From: Myxococcales bacterium
GTDB taxonomy: Bacteria > Myxococcota > Polyangia > Fen-1088
DNA length: 12,827 bases
Assembly: GCA_003153875.1 (NCBI GenBank)
Contig: PMBY01000195.1
Span: 1 to 12,827 of the forward strand
Reading direction: 5' to 3'
This document shows, in pieces, positions 8,030 to 12,827 of the stretch. Each line of letters starts with the position of its first letter. Position 1 is the stretch's first letter. The position numbers and the translations under genes are program-made. The notes under the pieces are model-generated. The model did no database searches, was not told the origin of the DNA, and saw only the letters and a list, made by a program, of their open reading frames with translations.

Positions 8030-8857
8030 GTGGCGCAGGATGTGTTGCAGGAATCGCGCGCGCTGACCCAGCGAGGACTGGAGGACTACGCACGCGGCCG
8101 ATTCCGTGAGGCTGCGCTGGCCTGGGAAAAGGCGATTCAACTGGCGCCCAATGATCCGCGAGCGCGCAGCCTGCTGGAGTTTGCGCGCAAGCGGATCAGA
8201 GAACGTGACGCGCTCCCGGTCGCACACGCGCACGGCGCCACCCTGGAGTCACCCATCCCCGGCTTTTTGGCCAGCCTGACGGCGGTCGAGGCGGATGAGC
8301 CGACCAGCGGCAGTTTCCCCACGCCGCCGCCCGACGGTGAGTGGGCCCAGATCGACACCAGGCGCGTGCTGGGAGGAACTGAGGAAGGCGTCCAGGTGAC
8401 CAAAGAGGCACAGGATCCGGCCGATACCTGGAAGGACCTGCCGATTCAGGTGGACAACCTGCAGGCCAGCGCGCGCGGCTTGCTGGAAGAGTGTCGAGCC
8501 GCGCTCCGCGAGAGCCGCCCAGACCGCGCGGCCCTGGCCGCCGAGATGGCCCTGCAATTGAGCGAGCAGGCCCGCTCGCCCGAGGTTGACGGCATCGTCA
8601 ATGCCAGACGCCTGCTGTTCGAGCGCGCCTTTTGCGCCTGCATCGGCGACATGAAGAGTGCACCTATTCGCGCGATTCCCTCGGAGGCGTTGGGTGCGCA
8701 TGGCTTCGATCAACGCGCAGCCTTCTTGATGTCGCACATGGACGGCGCGCTCAGCGTGGACGATCTGCTCGACGTCGCGGGCATGCCGCGATTCGATGCC
8801 CTGCGCCTGATAGCGGCCCTGCGGCGCGCCCAGGTGGTGGACATAGTGCCGATCTAA
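8030..8857 (+). CDS. TPR protein with PatA-like C-terminal helical domain, coupled to DnaK
   Basis: A 275-aa protein, not recognisable as a named gene. Residues about 10-43 form a TPR-type helix pair (RGLEDYARGRFREAALAWEKAIQLAPNDPRA). Residues 66-130 are low-complexity and probably disordered. A helical middle (about 140-210) follows, and the end (about 224-270: FDQRAAFLMSHMDG, DLLDVAGMPRFDALRLI) resembles the small helical segment found at the ends of many myxobacterial regulatory proteins of PatA type. The start is GTG at 8030; GAGG overlapping the dnaK TGA lies 5 nt ahead, so translation is likely coupled. A hairpin follows the stop closely. TPRs often dock Hsp70s, so a DnaK partner or client adaptor is a reasonable guess, supported only by context. 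Cytoplasmic; no signal peptide or membrane segment. Confidence 0.75.
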   Translation: MAQDVLQESRALTQRGLEDYARGRFREAALAWEKAIQLAPNDPRARSLLEFARKRIRERDALPVAHAHGATLESPIPGFLASLTAVEADEPTSGSFPTPPPDGEWAQIDTRRVLGGTEEGVQVTKEAQDPADTWKDLPIQVDNLQASARGLLEECRAALRESRPDRAALAAEMALQLSEQARSPEVDGIVNARRLLFERAFCACIGDMKSAPIRAIPSEALGAHGFDQRAAFLMSHMDGALSVDDLLDVAGMPRFDALRLIAALRRAQVVDIVPI

Positions 8858-8859
8858 AT

Positions 8860-8890
8860 GGGAACCCTGGGAGGGTTCCCAACCCCTCCC
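8860..8890 (+). terminator. Two mutually exclusive hairpins after the TPR gene
   Basis: The first hairpin is GGGAACCCT-GGG-AGGGTTCCC (8860-8880), a perfect 9-bp stem 2 nt after the stop. A second, GGGAGGG (8869-8875) with CCCTCCC (8884-8890), is a 7-bp stem that shares bases with the first. No T-run follows directly. The likely role is termination of the dnaK-TPR transcript; the overlapping pairs also resemble a regulatory switch. Confidence 0.55.
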
Positions 8891-8907
8891 GCGCTCTGGC
8901 TCCGGCA

Positions 8908-8947
8908 GGCGAAGCCCGCCTTCGCCTACGCGACTAGATCTTTTTTT
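8908..8947 (+). terminator. Third hairpin plus T7 tract in the argG leader
   Basis: GGCGAAG (8908-8914) pairs with CTTCGCC (8920-8926) over a 5-nt loop. A run of seven T lies at 8941-8947, 14 nt beyond the stem, too far for a textbook intrinsic terminator. A small dyad CGACT-N5-AGTCG (8949-8963) follows, just before the argG start. Confidence 0.35.
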
Positions 8948-8970
8948 GCGACTCTGGTAGTCGTCCGCGC

Positions 8971-10164
8971 ATGAAGATCGTTCTCGCATATTCGGGAGGA
9001 CTCGACACCTCTGTGGCCATCGGCTGGCTGCAGGAGAAGTACAAAGCCGAGATCGTCGCGTTCTGCTCGGACGTCGGGCAGCAAGAGGATCTGGAAGCTG
9101 CACGCCAGAAAGCTCTGCGCTGTGGCGTGGTGGCCTGCCACGTCTTCGACCAGCGCGAGGAGTTCGTGCGCGATTTCGTGTTTCCCGCGGTGCGCGCGGC
9201 AGCTCTCTACCAGGGTGAGTACTACCTGGGTACTTCGCTGGCCCGCCCCTGCATCACCCGCGGTTTAATGGAAGTCGCGGCCAAGGAAAACACCAACGTC
9301 ATTGCCCACGGCGCCACCGGCAAGGGCAACGATCAGGTGCGTTTCGAACTGGGCGCCTACTGGTTCAACCCGTCAGTGAAAATCATTGCGCCCTGGCGCG
9401 AGTGGGACTTCAAGTCGCGCTCAGAAATGATCGCGTTTGCCCAGTCACACAACATTCCCGTCGAGGCTAGCACCGCCAAGCCCTACTCTATCGATCGCAA
9501 CCTGCTGCACACCAGCTACGAGGGCGGCATCCTGGAAGACCCGGACGCCGAGCCGCCGGCCGAGATATTCCAGCGCACCGTGGATCCGCGGCGGGCGCCC
9601 GATCAGCCGCGCGAAGTGGCGATCTCCTTCGAGCGAGGGACGCCGGTGGCAGTGGACGGTAAGGCGCTGGCGCCGGCGGCACTGCTGACCGAATTGAACA
9701 AGATCGCGGGCGAGCATGGCGTCGGCCGCGCGGACGTGGTCGAGGACCGCTTCGTGGGAATGAAGAGCCGCGGCGTGTACGAGACGCCAGGCGGAACCCT
9801 GCTGTACAAGGCCCACCGCGGGGTCGCGTCGCTGACCATGGATCGCGAGGCCATGCGGCTGCGCGACACTCTGGCCGTTGAATACGCGACCTTGGTGTAC
9901 CGAGGCTTCTGGTTCTCACCTGAGCGCGAGGCCCTGCAGAAGCTGGTCGACGACGTCAACCAGCCAGTCACCGGCACGGCCCGGCTGCGACTTTACAAGG
10001 GCAGCCTCACCCTCATTGGTCGCAAGGCACCCAGGTCGCTGTACCGCGCTGACGTCGTCACCTTCGAGGACGATCACGGCGCCTACGACCAGCGCGACGC
10101 CGGCGGCTTCATCCGCCTGAATGCGCTCCGCCTGCGCACCACCGCCAGCGCACGAATGAAGTAA
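8971..10164 (+). CDS. argG: Argininosuccinate synthase
   Basis: A 397-aa cytoplasmic enzyme joining citrulline and aspartate with ATP to give argininosuccinate, the penultimate step of arginine synthesis. The ATP-pyrophosphatase P-loop AYSGGLDTS (6-14) is intact, as are the citrulline/aspartate-binding regions YYLGTSLARP (84-93) and AHGATGKGNDQVRFEL (112-127), and the C-terminal tetramerisation region. The size is typical of the short bacterial type. No Shine-Dalgarno is visible before ATG 8971, and the leader holds several hairpins and a T tract, so its expression may be structured or the transcript nearly leaderless. No argH or other arg gene adjoins on the right. Confidence 0.97.
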   Translation: MKIVLAYSGGLDTSVAIGWLQEKYKAEIVAFCSDVGQQEDLEAARQKALRCGVVACHVFDQREEFVRDFVFPAVRAAALYQGEYYLGTSLARPCITRGLMEVAAKENTNVIAHGATGKGNDQVRFELGAYWFNPSVKIIAPWREWDFKSRSEMIAFAQSHNIPVEASTAKPYSIDRNLLHTSYEGGILEDPDAEPPAEIFQRTVDPRRAPDQPREVAISFERGTPVAVDGKALAPAALLTELNKIAGEHGVGRADVVEDRFVGMKSRGVYETPGGTLLYKAHRGVASLTMDREAMRLRDTLAVEYATLVYRGFWFSPEREALQKLVDDVNQPVTGTARLRLYKGSLTLIGRKAPRSLYRADVVTFEDDHGAYDQRDAGGFIRLNALRLRTTASARMK

Positions 10165-10177
10165 GCAGCCCGAAACG

Positions 10178-10191
10178 GCGGCAACAGCCGC
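10178..10191 (+). terminator. Small hairpin after argG
   Basis: GCGGC-AACA-GCCGC, a 5-bp stem with a 4-nt loop 13 nt after the argG stop, between argG and the convergent decayed toxin gene. There is no T-run, so this is only a weak terminator candidate. Confidence 0.25.
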
Positions 10192-10244
10192 GCGGTCGTG
10201 CTGCGCGGACGCGTTCTGGGTCGCGCAAGTCCAGATCGGCCTTC

Positions 10245-10607
10245 CTATCCTGCCGAGCGCATGACCCGCACCTTTGTGGGCGTCGCCACTACGAAACAGC
10301 GGGCCCAGGTGGCGGCGTCTGGACTCGACAACCAGGCGGTCACGTAGTCGCCAATCCGCCACTGCTCGCTGTCAGGCAGTCTGACCAGCAGGAGCCCGCA
10401 ATGAGTCCCGGGTACAAATCTCCTCCGGTCAGAGAAATCGAGATCCTGCGTGACCAGAAAACGCTGTTCCGCCTGGGCCGCGTTTCATATATCGACGTCG
10501 CGCCGGCCGCCAAGTCCCTCGTCCCGCACGGTGTCCGCATCCAATCCAAGAGAAGCGAGGCGAGGACGAACGCTATGCGGAATGTTCTCGTCCAACTTGA
10601 TCTTCAC
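10245..10607 (-). pseudogene. DUF5615 (PIN-like) toxin gene broken by one in-frame TGA
   Basis: The start is GTG at 10607, overlapping the DUF433 stop (GTGA). It reads MKIKLDENIPHSVRPRLASL...LGGRRDVDI, then TGA at 10485-10487 (codon 41), and continues in the same frame as NAAQAEQRFLVTQDLDFSD...ATPTKVRVMRSAG to TAG at 10245. The full frame is 121 codons, a normal DUF5615 length, with the conserved N-terminal LDEN acidic motif and the TQDLDFSD motif both preserved. The family commonly has Trp at the stop position, so a single TGG-to-TGA change explains it. DUF5615 proteins are PIN-like putative ribonuclease toxins paired with DUF433 antitoxins. As it stands only a 40-residue peptide would be made, so it is called a pseudogene; a sequencing error is the main alternative. 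Confidence 0.75.
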
Positions 10608-10855
10608 GCGACCTTGACCTCGTGGGGAGCCGGGGTCGGGGCGGGAAGATCCTCACTGGCGGAGGCCGCGGCAAACGCAACAACCACGCGCACATCCTCC
10701 TCGGTCAGGCTGGGAAAGTCGGCCAAGATCGTGGCTGCAGTCTCACCATGCGCAAGGTAGCCAAGGATGGTCCGCACCAGAACGCGCGTCCCTCGCACAA
10801 CGGGCTGTCCACCGCAAATCCCCGGATCGCGAACGATTCTGTCTTGGAAGGTCAT
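10604..10855 (-). CDS. DUF433 family antitoxin-like protein
   Basis: An 83-aa protein matching the DUF433 pattern: RIVRDPGICGGQPVVRGTRVLVRTILGYLAHGETAATILADFPSLTEEDVRVVVAFA (about residues 6-62). Members are small helix-turn-helix proteins, usually the antitoxin half of a module with a DUF5615 PIN-like toxin. Here the toxin-like gene overlaps its stop by 4 nt (GTGA), the classic layout for translational coupling. The C-terminal 20 residues are Pro/Ala-rich and variable. The antitoxin appears intact while the toxin carries a nonsense codon, so the gene may be a relic or may act as a stand-alone repressor. The ribosome binding site is weak. Confidence 0.85.
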   Translation of the reverse strand: MTFQDRIVRDPGICGGQPVVRGTRVLVRTILGYLAHGETAATILADFPSLTEEDVRVVVAFAAASASEDLPAPTPAPHEVKVA

Positions 10856-11088
10856 GGCGTCTGCCCCAATTGTTGGCCCGCTCTGGCGCGACGTCCACTG
10901 TGTTCTTGCGCGGACCTGAGAACCCCGTCATGGCGCACAAGGACGACAATCAACTCAGGCAGTCCGGCCGACAAGCGTAGGTCTGCTTCCCACGCCAAAA
11001 ACCAGTTCCGGGTGCAAGTGCCCGGCAGATATCCGAACTCCGCAGCAAGTACGGGACGACCCCGTAGATCCGTGGATCGAGGACTCGA
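10856..11088. other. Intergenic stretch between DUF433 gene and nrfA remnant
   Basis: No convincing gene on either strand. Short open frames exist on the minus strand downstream of the nrfA-like fragment, but none matches a family I recognise. It may be decayed coding DNA; no repeats, tRNA or clear promoter seen. Confidence 0.4.
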
Positions 11089-11538
11089 CTACCTCGCGCC
11101 AGTCGGCGCCGCTTGCGCCAGGGTCACTTTCAAACTGGTCGCGGCCAATTGGGCCTGGCGCTGGAGTTGCAAGATAGGCGCTAGTTGCGCCTCGGTAGCG
11201 CTGGCTTGCTTGGCTGCCTTGATCGCGTCGAGCATGTCGACGAGTGCGTTGCCGGTGCGGGTGAGCAAGGCATAGTGGCGATCCTGGATGGTCTCCACGC
11301 GCTTCAAGATTTCCTGCTCGGGATAGTGGTGGCACTGCTGGCAGGCGCGGTTGATGTTGGTGAGCGGCGAGTGCACCTCGTCGCCTGAATTGTCGATGAC
11401 GTCGGTGGCCACTCGGCGTTTTTCTTCCATGGGAAGCTGGGCGTGCATCCGCGCCAGAGCCTGACAGGTCAGAGTGCCCGAAGGGCCTTGTCGGCCGGCA
11501 CCCGAAGGCGGATTTGGTACAATATTCCGGCAGCACAC
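11089..11538 (-). pseudogene. C-terminal remnant of NrfA-type cytochrome c nitrite reductase
   Basis: An open frame of 149 codons whose residues about 55-130 match the C-terminal part of ammonia-forming nitrite reductase (NrfA/cytochrome c552): VHSPLTNINRACQQCHHYPEQEI carries one haem-binding CxxCH (Cys66, Cys69, His70), followed by KRVETIQDRHYALLTRTGNALVDMLDAIKAAK and a QRQAQ segment. NrfA proteins are near 450-500 aa, exported and carry five haems; here there is no signal peptide, the other four haem motifs are absent and the first about 45 residues do not resemble the family. The expected tail after QRQAQ (an AENS...GFHA-type segment) is also missing. It is therefore most likely a decayed fragment rather than a working protein. 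A short single-haem protein derived from NrfA is the alternative. Confidence 0.6.
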
Positions 11539-11697
11539 ATGCGCCTACATCGACATCGGCAAGACCTGCCTGGCCAAATCCGATATCCTTGCGAAGCAGA
11601 TCCGGTCCATCCAGGGGGCAGGGTGAACCATTCGGGCGATCAAAGGCTACTGAGTGCTGAAGTATCCGGTCATAGGATCATTCACTGGGAGAAACGC
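11539..11697. other. Upstream region of the GH5 lipoprotein gene
   Basis: No gene recognised. The end of the region holds a good ribosome binding site, GGGAG at 11688-11692, before ATG 11698. A weak dyad ATCC-N7-GGAT lies near 11665-11680. No confident -35/-10 or -24/-12 pair seen. Confidence 0.35.
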
Positions 11698-12827
11698 ATG
11701 CAACTAGAGCACATCGGGCAACGTCAGGTAGGTCGAGTCTGGGCGTCACTGGTGTACGCCGTCAGCGTGGGAATGCTGTTACCTGCGTGCGGCAACTCGG
11801 GCAACGGGCAGACCAGCTCCACACCAACTGGAGGCTCGCCCTCCGGCGGCAGTACCAGCGCAACCAGCGAGCCGCAGACCGGCGGCACCACGTCAGGTGG
11901 AACGACTGACACTGGCGGGTCGCCGAACACCGGCGGCGTGACTGGCGCAGCTGGGGTGACCGGCTCAGCCGGTAGCAGCGGCGGCGCGGAGGCCACGGGT
12001 GGTTCAATCGCTCCCGATACCTCCTCGGCCCCGGCGGGCGCCAGTGGCACTGGCGGTGCGCCGAGCACCGGCGGGGTCTTGGGCTCTGGCGGGAGCACCA
12101 GGACTGGCGGTGCGTACAGCTCCGGCGGCGTGTCGAGTTCAGGCGGGATACCCAGTTCCGGCGGGAGCACCAGGACCGGCGGCGTCTCTAGCTCGGGCGG
12201 CGTCTCTAGCTCGGGTGGCGTCTCTAGCTCGGGCGGCGTCTCTAGCTCGGGCGGCGTCTCTAGATCGGGTGGCGTCTCTAGCACCGGCGGCGTGTCCAGC
12301 TCGGGCGGGATCTTGAGCTCGGGCGGTGCGAGCGCCGGCGGCGCGACCGTAGCTGGCACTGGCATGCGTGGCCTGACTCCGAAGGCGATTGTCAAGGACA
12401 TGTTCCTGGGCTGGAACTTGGGCAACACGTTCGACTCGACCAGCGGAGGAGAAACCGGTTGGGGAAATCCCGTCACGACCCAAGCAATGATCGATCAAGT
12501 GAAGTCAGGAGGATTCAAGACGGTAAGAATTCCTGTGACCTGGCAGAGCCAACTTGGCGCTGCCCCCACCTACACAATTAACAAGACGTTTCTCGACAGG
12601 GTGGAGACGGTCGTGAACTACGTCCTCAAGGACGGGATGTATGCCATCGTCAATACCCACCATGATGGCTGGTACAAACTGGCCACCGCAAGCCAAGATC
12701 AAGGAGTCGCCGAGACCACCGCGGTTTGGAGCCAGATTGCCACTCGCTTCAAGGACTACAGTGACTATCTGATTCTTGAAACATTCAACGAACCACACGG
12801 AACGGTCAACGCGTATGGCGGTGGAAA
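11698..12827 (+). CDS. Lipoprotein GH5 endoglucanase (cellulase), C-terminus cut by window edge
   Basis: Open from ATG 11698 to the right edge (376 codons, no stop). Residues 11-31 form a lipoprotein signal peptide ending in the lipobox LLPAC with lipidated Cys31. Residues 32-222 are a Gly/Ser/Thr linker of TGG/SGG-type repeats, the style of surface proteins in Polyangia. From residue 223 (MRGLTPKAIVKDMFLGWNLGNTFDS) a glycoside hydrolase family 5 catalytic barrel starts; it shows KTVRIPVTW, NTHHDGWY (His321, His322) and the acid/base Glu365 in ETFNEPHG. The nucleophile Glu lies beyond the window. It probably hydrolyses beta-1,4-glucan at the cell surface. The barrel DNA is about 55% GC, against up to 80% in stretches of argG, which suggests acquisition. 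The ribosome binding site GGGAG lies well placed before the ATG. Confidence 0.92.
   Translation, partial: MQLEHIGQRQVGRVWASLVYAVSVGMLLPACGNSGNGQTSSTPTGGSPSGGSTSATSEPQTGGTTSGGTTDTGGSPNTGGVTGAAGVTGSAGSSGGAEATGGSIAPDTSSAPAGASGTGGAPSTGGVLGSGGSTRTGGAYSSGGVSSSGGIPSSGGSTRTGGVSSSGGVSSSGGVSSSGGVSSSGGVSRSGGVSSTGGVSSSGGILSSGGASAGGATVAGTGMRGLTPKAIVKDMFLGWNLGNTFDSTSGGETGWGNPVTTQAMIDQVKSGGFKTVRIPVTWQSQLGAAPTYTINKTFLDRVETVVNYVLKDGMYAIVNTHHDGWYKLATASQDQGVAETTAVWSQIATRFKDYSDYLILETFNEPHGTVNAYGGG
12178..12321 (+). repeat. 18-bp in-frame minisatellite in the GH5 linker
   Basis: Eight consecutive 18-bp units from 12178. Units 1-5 are almost identical (GGCGGCGTCTCTAGCTCG, with GGT for GGC or AGA for AGC as the only changes), and units 6-8 are diverging. 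Each unit encodes the hexapeptide GGVSSS or a close variant. Copy number changes would keep the frame and only alter linker length. Confidence 0.92.

Noticed and set aside
10485..10487. TGA in the DUF5615 gene as a selenocysteine codon
   Set aside because: The family has no selenoprotein members known to me, Trp is the usual residue there, and no convincing SECIS-like hairpin was seen next to it.
10622..11275. Plus-strand frame of 217 codons
   Set aside because: Crosses the DUF433 gene and the NrfA fragment in antisense, with no motif of its own.
11545..11625. Plus-strand CAYIDIGKTCLAK-like stretch as a NrfH/NapC haem-site remnant
   Set aside because: Nucleotide resemblance to a CIDCHKG coding stretch is short, both Cys/His positions are lost, and the strand is opposite to the NrfA fragment.
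12178..12321. Short tandem repeats as a CRISPR array
   Set aside because: Units are contiguous 18-mers without spacers and encode a regular hexapeptide in a long reading frame.
11724..12476. Minus-strand frame of 250 codons with TPPELE-type repeats
   Set aside because: It is the antisense image of the TGG/SGG linker of the GH5 lipoprotein; the plus strand has signal peptide, lipobox and catalytic motifs.

Overview
The window is GC-rich DNA (roughly 65% or more over most genes). It carries ordinary housekeeping genes, regulatory DNA and an accessory stretch with decayed genes. Three traits suggest a Myxococcota/Polyangia-type deltaproteobacterium: a lipoprotein with a long TGG/SGG linker in front of a secreted glycosidase, an NtrC-class regulator with a XylR-type sensor, and an orphan DnaK next to a TPR protein ending in a PatA-like helical segment. 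That assignment is an inference from style, not from a marker gene.

Left part (1-3761): a minus-strand operon encodes an M20 metallohydrolase and a divergent acetate kinase that runs off the left edge. Opposite it lies a sigma-54 activator with a XylR_N/V4R sensor. The 164-bp gap holds a near-consensus -24/-12 sigma-54 promoter facing the hydrolase, with TTTCA/TGAAA dyads at enhancer distance. The sensor keeps the Zn-ligand spacing and the His/Trp pocket pair of phenol sensors such as MopR. I read this as a small effector-responsive 'hydrolyse, then phosphorylate the acid' cassette.

Middle part (3762-10164): a convergent N-carbamoylputrescine amidohydrolase (minus) comes first, then aldose 1-epimerase. 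Next is a 163-bp MITE-like palindrome whose terminal CTAG carries the epimerase stop codon. It is followed by a DnaK paralog coupled to a TPR protein, and by argG behind a leader with competing hairpins.

Right part (10165-12827): this is a graveyard-like stretch on the minus strand. It has a DUF433 antitoxin-like gene, a DUF5615 toxin-like gene cut by one in-frame TGA, and the C-terminal remnant of a NrfA-type multiheme nitrite reductase. After it comes a plus-strand lipoprotein GH5 endoglucanase, cut by the right edge, whose linker contains an 18-bp in-frame minisatellite. The catalytic part of that gene has visibly lower GC (about 55%) than the housekeeping genes.
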